NCBI RefSeq assembly: GCF_018613805.1
Contig: NZ_JAGGPL010000021.1
Span: 80,489 to 144,488 of the forward strand
DNA: 64,000 nucleotides
From: Arthrobacter sp. ISL-48
GTDB taxonomy: Bacteria; Actinomycetota; Actinomycetes; Actinomycetales; Micrococcaceae
Direction of reading: 5' to 3'
Positions 17,202 to 26,214 of the stretch are shown here, piece by piece. The translations under genes were made by a program, and so were the position numbers. The notes below the pieces were generated by a model. That model was given only the letters and a program-made list of their open reading frames with translations. It was not told the origin of the DNA and did no database searches. Within the stretch, counting starts at the first letter, position 1, and every line of letters starts with the position of its first letter.

Positions 17202-18668
17202 CTACGGTCCGAGTCCTACTGACCTTTCCCCCTCGATGAGGAGGGGATTCTCGCCGTCGCCGGCATTCCCGAACGCTCGGTTCATGTGAAGGCCAGCAGC
17301 ACTCAGGCTCTCGATTACTGCGCCTCCAAAAGTGGAGGACTTGAGAATCACGAGGTTTTCAAGTTGTGATGAGCTCACGATATCGATAGGGCTGAGCGGG
17401 TCCGTGAGAGCGCTTCGCCCACCGGCTGTGTCAAAAGCCCAGTGCCGGTCCAGGGTGACCAGCAGCCCGACGACGGGGCCGTCCCGAGGAATTAATGTGA
17501 ATGCAGGGTGTCCCTCGTTGATGCGTTGAATTGTCGTAGCGACTTGCGCTAATCCCTTTTTCATGGCGTCTCGCAGTTTGTTGGCGGCAGACTGTGTACC
17601 GATCGTCACGTCCCTCCGTGGCCGGATGGCTTTGCATTCGACGACCACCACAACTTCCGGCAAGACGCATATTTAGTCGGCGCAGGAGCCCTGATTTCCG
17701 ATGTGGTTGTACATTATTTCTTTGATCACGTCTGCGCCCGGGATGAGTCTGAGGTTGTCGCCTACGTACTCCTCGAACAGGTATCCGAGTTCCACGGCGA
17801 ACTGGTTTCGGCGGGCCTCAGGGACCGAGTAGAAGATGCCCGTGGGCGACGCCTTCCTGACGATCAGTTGGGAGACTGGGGCTATAAACCGTCCGTCCGG
17901 CAGGCCAACAAACGGGCGTGTCCATAGCGGGTTGACCTCATACTTCCTGTATCCGTCTTCCACGCTTTGGGCCAGGGCTTCGTTCGCGGCAGGAAAATCC
18001 TCGATATGAAGGGACCAGTCGCTCTTGAACGGACCATGGGCGGAGTCGACTTGGAAGTAGTCGGCGAGAAACTGGTGTTGCGGCTCGTTGAGCCATTGGA
18101 GGCGGAACTGGCCTTTGTTGGTGACGGCAAACGCCCAAAGCGTGTAGATCATGTTCATGTAGTTCTTCAGGGGCATGCCGAGTATCTGCTCATCCCACCC
18201 AGGCGTGAAGAACTTCGGCGTCCGATCCATCGGAAAGCGGGTGTTGCATAGCAATGCACCCATGCGGGCGAGGTCGACTGAGGGATCGGTTTGATAGGGG
18301 AGTTGTTCCTGGGTCAGCCTGATTCCGAGGCGGAGTAAGGCGTCGGCCTCCTCGCGGTATGCGAGGACTGGTTCTTTGATGTGGACGTACAGCCCGCAAA
18401 GCCGGATGAGGTCCCGAGCTTCCGGTACGCGTTTTCGTTCATTCCGGTGCAGTATCGCCGTACGTGCGATGTGCGCCAAAGCCCACGGGCTCACGTCTGA
18501 AGGCGGGGGCGGGTTTCCTCCGCTGGGATCGGTCCACTCCTCCCAGGTTGCATACTTCGCGCATACCAGCCCGATCAGCTCAAGGAGGCTGGTCGTGGAG
18601 TACTTGCTGACCTCGTTGGTGAATTCGGGGTGCGAGGTCATCAGTTCGCCCCGGACGTAATACGGCAT
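17202..18668 (-). pseudogene. Nuclease-like gene interrupted by an in-frame stop
   Basis: One minus-strand frame runs from the ATG at 18668 (or ATG at 18641) to 17202, interrupted once by TAA at 17675-17673. The first 331 residues end FEEYVGDNLRLIPGADVIKE...GNQGSCAD, and after the stop the frame resumes ICVLPEVVVVVECKAIRPRR and runs 150 more residues. A conserved Glu, then Asp, then E-x-K after a beta strand is the PD-(D/E)XK nuclease pattern, and the stop falls between the Asp and the ExK. The joined protein would be about 488 residues. This is either a nonsense-inactivated gene, a sequencing error or, less likely, readthrough. It lies beside other defence-type genes. I cannot name the family. 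Confidence 0.65.
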
Positions 18669-18761
18669 GACCTGAACTTATCAGCGGCGCACTTCAGCGC
18701 CGTGTTTCGAAACTGGCCCCGTTGCTCGCCAATGCGGGGGATGAGAGGGTGCCCCTGGTCC

Positions 18762-18785
18762 AATTCTATTATTTCTAATAGAATT
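18762..18785. promoter_or_regulatory. Perfect AT-rich palindrome, likely operator of the tandem-AbrB gene
   Basis: The 10-base arm AATTCTATTA at 18762-18771 is followed by TTTC and the exact reverse complement at 18776-18785. It lies 5 bases before the ATG of the AbrB-type gene and stands out from its GC-rich surroundings. Position and symmetry suggest autorepression. Confidence 0.65.
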
Positions 18786-18790
18786 CCAGT

Positions 18791-19159
18791 ATGAGAATGG
18801 ACCCCGTCGCGCCCATTGAGTCGCCTGTCGGCCCCCGGGCTCTCACACGGCACCACCAGGTCTGTCTACCAAGGCGCCTCATGAAAGCGGCAGGTATTCA
18901 GCCTAGGACAAGAGTCCGACTCGAGTCGGCACCGGAGGGAATCCTGGTCTCCCCCGAAGCGGGAGAACTGGGTGCCGCTCCGGTGAGGAGTGTTGTCGCC
19001 TCGGGCCAGGTGGTGATTCCCAGGAAGTTATTGGACGCACATGCCATCAAGGAAACGGGCAGGGTCTATGTTGCTCAGTCCACGAGGCATCCCAAGTCCT
19101 TGGTCATCATTCCTGAGGCGCTTGTTTCCGGGCCGGTACAGGATTCCATGTTGATATGA
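18791..19159 (+). CDS. Tandem AbrB/SpoVT-type DNA-binding protein
   Basis: A 122-residue protein with two copies of the swapped-hairpin AbrB motif: ALTRHHQVCLPRRLMKAAGI at about residues 17-36 and SVVASGQVVIPRKLLDAHAI at about 67-86. Each copy is followed by a short strand pair ending in ILVSP or LVIIP. AbrB domains normally dimerise to form the DNA-binding unit; two in one chain suggests a single-chain pseudo-dimer. Most short relatives are antitoxins (MazE, VapB), but no toxin of known type is adjacent. ATG at 18791 or 18797; no Shine-Dalgarno is visible because the palindrome occupies that place, so a leaderless message is possible. It probably regulates itself and the next gene, 11 bases downstream. 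Confidence 0.75.
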   Translation: MRMDPVAPIESPVGPRALTRHHQVCLPRRLMKAAGIQPRTRVRLESAPEGILVSPEAGELGAAPVRSVVASGQVVIPRKLLDAHAIKETGRVYVAQSTRHPKSLVIIPEALVSGPVQDSMLI

Positions 19160-19169
19160 GTGGCGGGAA

Positions 19170-19742
19170 ATGAAAGGCTGGATCCCTGTTATGGACGGAT
19201 TGCATGAAGTTGCCACGGCGGCCGCAGCGAAGGCCGGTTGGACGGGTGCAGTCCTGCCGGCCCAACGTGTGTCCTCTTTCCTGGTCTTCCCGGTCGTTGA
19301 GTGGCTTCCAGGAGCCGCAGCGCGACTAACTGCCGGGCAGGACGCGCAGCTGGACGCGACGATCCTGTCCATGTGGGAAAGCTGGCCCTTAGAGGACCCC
19401 GGACAGCCACCCTCGTCACCCCTTCGAGTGGAGGGGTTTGTGATCCCTCACAAGTGGAAATCGGCGTTGAATGCAGCTGTGTCACTCAGTGGATATGGCA
19501 AGGTCATGGCATTGACGGGCGCAAACCGAGAAAAGGCTTGCAGTTCCATGCGCCTCATGGAAGCCGATCTCGCCGGGCTGACTGTCGTCCACGCTGAAGC
19601 AGGCAACGTTGAACTCCAGGTGCGCGGACGCGCCGGACGGCATCCTCGAGCCAGACGGTCGGTTTCCGACCGCTATTTTGAGGAACTGTTCTTCGCCAGG
19701 GCCTGTACCCCTGCTGTTATGCGCCTGTCCGTGTCGGCGTAA
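19170..19742 (+). CDS. Hypothetical protein, cotranscribed with the AbrB-type regulator
   Basis: A protein of up to 190 residues (start ATG 19170; ATG 19191 also possible). It begins with an Ala-rich helix (LHEVATAAAAKAGW) and a hydrophobic patch (SSFLVFPVVEWLPG). A helix-turn-helix-like region follows (WKSALNAAVSLSGYGKVMAL, NREKACSSMRLMEADLAG), and a basic tail. I do not recognise the family. Its start is 11 bases after the AbrB-type gene, and it converges on and overlaps by 26 bases the leftward operon ending at 19717. In the position of a toxin partner of an antitoxin-like gene it is worth attention, but nothing in the sequence proves toxicity. Confidence 0.6.
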   Translation: MKGWIPVMDGLHEVATAAAAKAGWTGAVLPAQRVSSFLVFPVVEWLPGAAARLTAGQDAQLDATILSMWESWPLEDPGQPPSSPLRVEGFVIPHKWKSALNAAVSLSGYGKVMALTGANREKACSSMRLMEADLAGLTVVHAEAGNVELQVRGRAGRHPRARRSVSDRYFEELFFARACTPAVMRLSVSA

Positions 19743-20832
19743 CCAAAGACCATTCCCTCAGCACGCTCTTGCCTTCCCAGGTCTCCTCTTCGTTGACCTT
19801 CTTTATCTGGTAGTGGGCGAGTTGAGCGTTTTGGCACATTTCCGTCCAGGCTTCCGGGCGGAGGCTTGCCGGTGTGGCGGCAATCGATCGTGCCAGCGCC
19901 GACAAGCTGCTCAACGAATGCCCGAAAGCTTGATCAGCGGCCGCGCCATGGAAACGGATCCAGTCGAGGCGGCGGCCACCGCAGTGGAGGCACCGGCACG
20001 TCCACAGATTGAGATCCGGGTTCAGCTGGATGGCGTCGCCTACCTTATCGAGCGTGTAATACGTGAGAAGCTCCGGGACGAGAATGCTTGTCATGGCGGG
20101 AGCTCCGCTACCGTTCACGATGGGATATACGTGGCGAAGACCCGATTCGGTACCGACGGCAACTCCGCAGGCTCCGTATGCCAGCGCCCCTATCGCCGAG
20201 GTGTCTGAGCGCAATAGGAGTATCGGCACTCCCGTAGCGATGAGGGAGCAGAGCCCGGCCGCTGCCCCTTTTTCACCAAGCGGATCGGTCTTGTTTTCCA
20301 GGGCCAGAGCCACAGGCCGACCAAACGCTTCCAAGCGCGCCTTCAGTACGTCCAGGTGCTCCGTGAGCCATTTCCAGTGCAGGGGAAGCACCGTGACAAC
20401 CCGGCCGGTGAGCTTGTCAGCCGCCGCCAGCACGGTATCGAGTGCGGCAACGTCGTGCTCACCGATGTAACCGGAATCGGTAAGGGCATAGGGGAGGGAG
20501 CACACCGTCTGTTGAAAGTCCGTCCAGCCCGCTGTCAGGCCTTGGCTTCCGGTTTTGCGGTTCCTGCCGGAGTACAGATTTGCGTCGACCATGATCGGAG
20601 CTCGCGGCGCCCTGTGCCGAGTGTAGTCGACGATGGCGCGGGTTTCAGCCTGGCGATTGCGTCTCCGCCTCCCAGGATCCAGGGAGTAGACGACGCCCAT
20701 GCTCTCATTTACGACCAGGTCCCGGACGAGATCGTGACGAGCCTGGGGAGCCTGTATGAAAACGCTGTTGTCCAGGCCGGGCAAGACACTTTCCGTAAGG
20801 ATCGGATCGTTGACGTTTTCGCCTTCTTGCAT
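19717..20832 (-). CDS. Unrecognised protein, possible TIM barrel with TGT-like zinc site
   Basis: The start is taken as the ATG at 20832, which overlaps the upstream stop as TGATG; a longer open frame reaches 20895. 371 residues. The alternating strand-helix pattern (RAPIMVDANLYS, GRVVTVLPLHW, PVALALENK, GVPILLLRSD, GACGVAVGTESG) suggests a TIM barrel. Near the C-terminus CRCLHCGG has C-x-C-x2-C spacing with a His 21 residues on, reminiscent of the zinc site of tRNA-guanine transglycosylases, whose relatives also include the DNA-modifying DpdA. The resemblance is weak and rests on motif order only. It is the last gene of a three-gene coupled operon with an XRE-ImmA protein. Confidence 0.6.
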   Translation of the reverse strand: MQEGENVNDPILTESVLPGLDNSVFIQAPQARHDLVRDLVVNESMGVVYSLDPGRRRRNRQAETRAIVDYTRHRAPRAPIMVDANLYSGRNRKTGSQGLTAGWTDFQQTVCSLPYALTDSGYIGEHDVAALDTVLAAADKLTGRVVTVLPLHWKWLTEHLDVLKARLEAFGRPVALALENKTDPLGEKGAAAGLCSLIATGVPILLLRSDTSAIGALAYGACGVAVGTESGLRHVYPIVNGSGAPAMTSILVPELLTYYTLDKVGDAIQLNPDLNLWTCRCLHCGGRRLDWIRFHGAAADQAFGHSLSSLSALARSIAATPASLRPEAWTEMCQNAQLAHYQIKKVNEEETWEGKSVLREWSLVTPTRTGA

Positions 20833-21917
20833 CACTTGACCAGCCTTAGTGTCGTCGATTTCGGCTGCTCTGAAGCAGCTGGATAGTACTTGCACAGTGC
20901 CTGAGGCGTCATCTTGGCGATAGCGGCGAGCTCGTCAACACTGTAGTGATGGTCTCGACGGTGGACCTCCAAGACGCTGTCGAGTGTTTGCGGCCGCTCC
21001 TCAGGCAGGTTTAAGGGTTCGCGCGTGGTCCAGCCCATCCTGCTCAGCTTGATCCTGAAATCCCGGAATTGCTTGTCGGTGATGCAATCCAAATCCTTGG
21101 CTCTTTGAATGAGCGCGGCGACCGATAGACCCCATTGGGCCTTCAGCTCCACCAGACGGGGGAAATCGCTGGGCCGCAGCCCCTCTAGTTGCGGCCTGAT
21201 TTCCTCGGCCGGCGCAAGGAACTCAGCGGCGAACACATTCGCTTCCCGTTCCTGCTCCGTCCCTGGCATAACATGCATGACGAGGTGACCGAGCTCGTGC
21301 GCGACGGTGAACCGCTGACGATCTGCTGACAGGCCAGAATTCACCAACATGATCGGAGGTCTTCCGATTTCATGTGGCCACGTGCTAACGGCGTCCTGCG
21401 CGTGCGTCCCGAGAGGACGGATCACGACAAGTATTCCTACAGCCTCAAGCAGCGCGACCATGTTTGTAATCGGTCCGCTCGGAATTCTCCAACGGGCACG
21501 AAGAACTTGTGCAACTTCCTCTGCCCCCGCCTCAAACTCTTCTATGGGAAGGCGTTCCAGATGCTCGTCCGTCGCAATATCGATTCCCCGCAAAAATCCT
21601 TCTACGCTCACACGGGTTAGATGGGTCAGGGCTTCCACTCTTTTTTTCACTCCTACAGGCATGAGTGACCCCTTACGTCTGTGGTGAAGGCACGTCACTT
21701 CCAGGCCGCGGACCGGATGCTCGTCGATCAGCAGATCTACGGGGCAGTCCAGAACGGCCGCGACCTTCTCGAGCTTGTCACCCGTTAGCGCAATCAGGCC
21801 GTTCTCCACCTTGGAAACCAACCCCTGCGTCATTTCAAGCCGGTCCGATAGATCGCGTTGGGTCCAGCCCTTGGACTCCCGGACCAGGGTGACCATCCGC
21901 GGCGCACCTGCCTTCAT
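20832..21917 (-). CDS. XRE helix-turn-helix and ImmA/IrrE peptidase fusion
   Basis: A 361-residue protein starting at the ATG at 21917 (MKAGAPRMVTLVRESKGWTQ), which overlaps the preceding stop as ATGA. Residues 5-65 are a Cro/C1-type helix-turn-helix (WTQRDLSDRLEMTQGLVSKVENG). Residues 150-250 are the ImmA/IrrE peptidase with HExxH in FTVAHELGHLVMH and Glu in EREANVFAAEFLAP. Fusion of a repressor and its protease is common in prophages and defence-linked operons; the peptidase may cleave its own N-terminal domain or a neighbour on a signal. A second helical domain (YSVDELAAIAKMTPQALCKY) closes the protein. It is coupled to genes on both sides. Confidence 0.88.
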   Translation of the reverse strand: MKAGAPRMVTLVRESKGWTQRDLSDRLEMTQGLVSKVENGLIALTGDKLEKVAAVLDCPVDLLIDEHPVRGLEVTCLHHRRKGSLMPVGVKKRVEALTHLTRVSVEGFLRGIDIATDEHLERLPIEEFEAGAEEVAQVLRARWRIPSGPITNMVALLEAVGILVVIRPLGTHAQDAVSTWPHEIGRPPIMLVNSGLSADRQRFTVAHELGHLVMHVMPGTEQEREANVFAAEFLAPAEEIRPQLEGLRPSDFPRLVELKAQWGLSVAALIQRAKDLDCITDKQFRDFRIKLSRMGWTTREPLNLPEERPQTLDSVLEVHRRDHHYSVDELAAIAKMTPQALCKYYPAASEQPKSTTLRLVK

Positions 21918-22561
21918 TGCGATCCGCCTTGAAGCCCTGGCAGGCGCAACTTCGCTGCCCCTTGCGCCGAACGGATGAGGGGCGCAGACAACGGGAACAC
22001 CGGGATCTGTTCGGGGGCCGGTTGGACCGCGCCGATCATTGGCAGGTCCATTGCGTAGTGAAGGACGGTACCGACATGACACACAAGTGCCAAGCGCTCT
22101 GGTTTGATGCCGGTTTCGTCGAGCACGTACCCCGCTGTCAGGACGGTAGCCGGTTCCAGGCCCGGGAGGCAGGGTTCCCCTAAATGGAAGGACAGCATTT
22201 TGGACCGTGCACTGTCACTCGGGGAGAGGCTTAGGTCGCGGCCCAGTTTCCTGAAGCGGATCTGGATTCTGCCGCCATTCAGGCTCACCCACGGATAGCC
22301 GTGGCGAAGGTCGACCTCAGCGTCCCAAACGCCCCCAAAGATTCTCAGTGCCGGTTCCCGCACGAAATCCGCGACGAGAAGTCCGCGCGCTGCCGCCCCG
22401 AGCTGCGCGAATTCTGCCGGGGACGAGTCAGCGGCCCGGTTGAAGGCGGTGAGCGCTTCGAGCAGCACCTGACTGAGGCGGGCAGCGTGGGGCTCTACAA
22501 GGGGCCCCATGACGTCGCGAGGTAAGGGGGCAGTTGCTTCAGTGATGATTGCCGTCAGCAT
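21914..22561 (-). CDS. Hypothetical protein, first gene of the XRE-ImmA operon
   Basis: The likely start is the ATG at 22561 (MLTAIITEATAPLPRDVMGP), giving 215 residues; the longer upstream open frame is low-complexity and unlikely. The N-terminal half is helical (HAARLSQVLLEALTAFNRAA), and the C-terminal half looks mixed alpha/beta (PALRIFGGVWDAEVDLRHGY, RLALVCHVGTVLHYAM). No family is recognised. The stop overlaps the XRE-ImmA start by ATGA, so its amount is tied to that protein. It could be the substrate or sensor partner. Confidence 0.6.
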   Translation of the reverse strand: MLTAIITEATAPLPRDVMGPLVEPHAARLSQVLLEALTAFNRAADSSPAEFAQLGAAARGLLVADFVREPALRIFGGVWDAEVDLRHGYPWVSLNGGRIQIRFRKLGRDLSLSPSDSARSKMLSFHLGEPCLPGLEPATVLTAGYVLDETGIKPERLALVCHVGTVLHYAMDLPMIGAVQPAPEQIPVFPLSAPLIRSAQGAAKLRLPGLQGGSQ

Positions 22562-22865
22562 AGCTACCAGAATACCCGACGGTGCAAGCAATTTGGAATA
22601 TTTTTGCTCAAGATTTGCCCAAGATTGAGTGCCGGGAGCCTCCAGGCACGTGGCCCCACTATTACTGTAAACGGTTCCCCACTGCGTCTGCCCATTGGAC
22701 CTTGACGCAGGTGAGGTTCTCCCTCGGCCCCAGTCACTTGGAGTACGGGAGCCCGTGTTGTGTTCCCACAAGTTGCTCCAGGCACCGGCCCGAGAGAGTT
22801 TGATCAGACCACGGTCTAACGGGCGCAGCATGCGGCGAAGCAGGATCAGGGGGATGAGACGGACT

Positions 22866-23783
22866 TCAGAATGGAAGGCGTGGGGCCAAAAGGGTGAGGT
22901 CTAGTTCGAGGAACTGAGTCAACGTCAGCGCGAACTTCCAGAGATCTTCAGCACCGTTCGGGCTTTTGAAAGGTTGATAGTGCCTGTGCACCCTGCCTCT
23001 TGAGGTCCCCTCATGAATGTGGGTCTTGTCAACGACGGTTATGACAGCGGCAATCTTGCTGCTCTGCCGCGTCGCGTCGAAAAGTGCATCCGTATACGGC
23101 TCGTCGAGACCGGGGCCTATCCAGGCTGCCGGGATACGAAGAAAAAGGACAGCCTGCTCGCCCACAGGTAGTTGCGAGGATGCCTTCTTGACGGTTTTGA
23201 CCACGGTCCGTTCGCTGAACGGTGTGTCATCATCCTTGGTCTTTACTTCCACGGGGATTCTGCGGGTGCCCATATTTACAGAAATGTCGAAGTCCTGGCC
23301 ACGTTTGCCCGCTTCCTCCGTTCGGACGACCTGCCCCGGCATAGCCATGAGGGCCGTGAGGATGTCGGCTTCGAAAGCGGATCCGGAAAGCTGGCTGGTT
23401 GACATATGGCTAAGAAACCTGTCGAACCAAGGGTGAGCTTGGAGTTGATGAAGTCGCATGCCCAGCTGTTGAACACGGTGTCTGGAGATTAGTCGCGCGG
23501 CCGTTCCTTCCGTGTCAGGGTAGAGGTAACCCCGCGAGGCCGGTCCGATGGAGCGGATGTTGGCTTCATACCAGTCCTGACCCATGTGTGTTCGTACCGA
23601 CTCGTGTGCCAGGACCTCCCGTAGCGCCGCCCTGGAAACCGTGCCGTCTGCCTGCATTTCCCGGGTGATTCTTAGAATTTCGCCTTCGTACATCGCCCAC
23701 GCCGCTTCTGGCGGTATTTGTGTTGTCGGCTTCGCTGCGGCATATTCACTAACGAAATTCTCATACGTAGGTAGCAGCGACAT
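22866..23783 (-). CDS. Putative PD-(D/E)XK endonuclease-like protein
   Basis: A 305-residue soluble protein. After a helical N-terminal region a nuclease-type core is visible: Glu in GSAFEADILTALMAMPG, Asp in GKRGQDFDISVNMG, and E-x-K in RRIPVEVKTKDD, followed by helix and strand (EQAVLFLRIPAAWIG, KIAAVITVVDKTH). This E...D...ExK order is typical of restriction-endonuclease-like folds. No methylase gene is adjacent, so it is not an ordinary type II pair. It stands alone on the minus strand before the XRE-ImmA operon (gap about 300 bases). Confidence 0.62.
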   Translation of the reverse strand: MSLLPTYENFVSEYAAAKPTTQIPPEAAWAMYEGEILRITREMQADGTVSRAALREVLAHESVRTHMGQDWYEANIRSIGPASRGYLYPDTEGTAARLISRHRVQQLGMRLHQLQAHPWFDRFLSHMSTSQLSGSAFEADILTALMAMPGQVVRTEEAGKRGQDFDISVNMGTRRIPVEVKTKDDDTPFSERTVVKTVKKASSQLPVGEQAVLFLRIPAAWIGPGLDEPYTDALFDATRQSSKIAAVITVVDKTHIHEGTSRGRVHRHYQPFKSPNGAEDLWKFALTLTQFLELDLTLLAPRLPF

Positions 23784-24332
23784 GTTTCAAGATTAGTGTT
23801 CAAGCTCGTCTTGTCGGGGCTCCAGGATGTAGGGCGAGCCCGACTAAGGGGCTTTCCAGCCAGCTCTCTGCCATTCACCCCCGGATTGGCCCTGAATACC
23901 AATGGGGTGCACGAACCGTATTCACGTGACGTCCTTGCGCGGGCGTACGGTCTTGCATGCCGCAGCGCGGTCCCGGGGTGCGGACCGATGCCCTCGTCAG
24001 CGAACGGCTTCTACGTCTGTGTCCTCCCGGACCCGCCCGTCGAGCTCGGCTCCCTGTAGTTAGGCTGCCGAGGACGCAGTTTTTGCCTGTTTGAGAGGTG
24101 CCGGACTTTCTGTCTGCAGCCTGATCCTGTCCCCGGCTGCGTCGGCCAACCTGCGTCGGCTCCGGTTTCATTGCCGGGGTGCCGTCATCCGCGATGACCG
24201 CGCCGTTATCTGCTTTGAGGCGTCAGCCCCATGTCTTGTCCTGACGCTGATAGACGAGTGCTGGGCCTTATGCTTCCCCCCAATGATGCGGAACTATTCA
24301 GAACGACGACAACTGCCAGCGGAACCACAGCC
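23784..24332. other. Gene-free stretch
   Basis: About 550 bases where all open frames are short and of low-complexity composition. No RNA gene, repeat or clear promoter was recognised. It separates the leftward defence-type genes from the rightward genes after 24.3 kb. Confidence 0.4.
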
Positions 24333-24632
24333 ATGACTAGGAGGGCAAGTCTCAGGCCCGGCCGGCAAACCGACCTGGAGTTCGGCGGAAGGTTCGTTCC
24401 CGATCGTGAAATCGAAACATTCTACTCCGACCACTTATGGCAGTCATGCTGCTCAGCTAATGCGCCAGCTTTGGCCGAGCGCGCAGCTTCTGGACTGGGT
24501 AGCGGCAAGCTGAGTAGGTTTGACGTCGATGCGAATACGGGGTCGCTGACACTGTCATCTGAGACTATTTTCAAATCGGAGCTCGGCGGGGAATCCGCAC
24601 GTCTTGGTCAGGCGTGGGTTAACGGCGCTTGA
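24333..24632 (+). CDS. Doubtful small hypothetical ORF
   Basis: From the ATG at 24333 a 99-residue frame reads MTRRASLRPGRQTDLEFGG and ends LGQAWVNGA. The second half (LSRFDVDANTGSLTLSSETI) is protein-like, but no ribosome site or family is seen and the frame is open further upstream with poor sequence. It may be a gene remnant. Composition here shifts towards AT, as in the genes that follow. Confidence 0.25.
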   Translation: MTRRASLRPGRQTDLEFGGRFVPDREIETFYSDHLWQSCCSANAPALAERAASGLGSGKLSRFDVDANTGSLTLSSETIFKSELGGESARLGQAWVNGA

Positions 24633-24757
24633 GTAAAGGGAATGCTACATAGTCCTCTAATCGCGTGCCTTGGCACGAAATTGCGTGGGTTGAGATAACG
24701 TCTCGGCATGGACCAGCGTGATCTATGTAGGTTTTTCGATATAAGGGGTGGGGGAAC

Positions 24758-25945
24758 ATGCTGACTCGTGTTGCGCTTGATGCCAGGAGGCAGCGTGACA
24801 ATGGCGTGGCCCGCGTCACGCGGTTGCTCGCTGTGGCCCTATCCCAAGTTTCCGTCGAACTTGTGCTTTTCGGTCCAGGAGAGGTTCTCCGAAAACAGTT
24901 TCCTTGCGCGGAGGTGGTTGAATACGGTGCGCCGTTGTTGTCAGACGAGGACCTTTACGGCTTAGATACATTTCTTCAATCACTTCAGATTGATTGCCTA
25001 ATTGCTCCCCAATTCTACAATTCACCGTGGACCGAGTGCCCTCAGGTGCGGATTTTGCACGACACGTTTCCGCTTGAGACTGGAACGGAACTGACTGATA
25101 TGAGGAACGTGGAATCAACGTTCGGTCATGCGCGCGTCAGGCGAGTCGTGACGGCCCTTTTGGATAGCGCTACTATCCCAGCCGGCGAGGAGGCCGCCAG
25201 ACTCTACAAGGCATATTATGACCTTTCTGTGGAGAAGGCGTCGGCACTGTTGACAGTCTCGGATGAATCTTTCCGGAGTATCGTTCATCACTACCCAGGC
25301 GCGGCTGACAAACTTGAGATGCTCCCTCTCTTTCCGGATCCTGCTATTGTTTCCGCCAGTTTGCGTGCACCCCGAGATAAATCGCTTGATGCCATTCATG
25401 TAAGCAAGTTTGAGCCACGCAAGAATCAACTCACCCTTCTCCGAGCGTGGACGCATTGTTGGGAGCGTGACCGGAGTTTCCGTGCATGCATAGTTGGGTC
25501 GCCGAGCACTCTCTACCCTGAGTACACGGCGGAGGTGCTTCACCTGATCGGCGCGGGTCGCAGTGGTGGTTGGCTTGAGCATCACCAGGGCATTGATGAC
25601 CAGTCCTTGGCCGAGCTATATGGCTCCGCCAAAATTGCCTGTGTCGCCTCAACGGCTGAAGGTTTCGGCTTGCCGGCGCTTGAGGGGATGGCAAACGGAT
25701 GTATCGTAGTCGCATTGCCAGGAACATCCGTAGATGAGGTATGCGGTGACTTTGTTATTCACGCGAGCAATTCGCCGGAATCGATTGCTGGCACTCTAGC
25801 CGACTTACTGTCCAAGCCGGGGGAGATGGACCAACTTTCTCAGGCTTCACGGACGCGGGCAGCCGCAGCGCGATTCACTGTTGCTGCAACCGCCAAAGCT
25901 CTTGACGGAGCGATTCGTAGAGCCTCGACCGACCGAAGAGGATAG
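24758..25945 (+). CDS. Glycosyltransferase family 4
   Basis: A 395-residue GT-B protein. The C-terminal half has the GT4 pattern: an HVSKFEPRKNQLTLLRAW-type donor-domain start, LAELYGSAKIACVASTAEGFGLPALEGMANG with the E-x7-E retaining motif, and the VVALPGTSVDEV loop. The N-terminal half is the acceptor domain. These enzymes transfer a sugar from a nucleotide donor to a lipid, protein or glycan acceptor in the cytoplasm. GGGGG precedes the ATG by 4 bases. It stands alone: no other capsule or polysaccharide gene is adjacent, and codon use is less GC-rich than in the flanking regions, so it may be part of a transferred fragment. Confidence 0.85.
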   Translation: MLTRVALDARRQRDNGVARVTRLLAVALSQVSVELVLFGPGEVLRKQFPCAEVVEYGAPLLSDEDLYGLDTFLQSLQIDCLIAPQFYNSPWTECPQVRILHDTFPLETGTELTDMRNVESTFGHARVRRVVTALLDSATIPAGEEAARLYKAYYDLSVEKASALLTVSDESFRSIVHHYPGAADKLEMLPLFPDPAIVSASLRAPRDKSLDAIHVSKFEPRKNQLTLLRAWTHCWERDRSFRACIVGSPSTLYPEYTAEVLHLIGAGRSGGWLEHHQGIDDQSLAELYGSAKIACVASTAEGFGLPALEGMANGCIVVALPGTSVDEVCGDFVIHASNSPESIAGTLADLLSKPGEMDQLSQASRTRAAAARFTVAATAKALDGAIRRASTDRRG

Positions 25946-26214
25946 CACCGGCCTTCTCCTTCCGCCGACATGTTGTAGGCACATGAGGCCTATCGCTCCA
26001 TACCTTAGTAGTGCTGGACCAGAAGCGGAGGCTTCAGAATGCTTGGTGAAACTGATAAATGATTGATCCTATGGCGGCAGCGGTCTGAAGGCCGAAAACA
26101 ATCCATTTTGCGATCCGCAGATTACGTTCTTCTTCTTGGGGACTTTTGCGATTTTCGTTCATAAGACTATGACCCCATATCCCTGATGAGCGAGTCACGG
26201 TAGGAGGCGAATCG

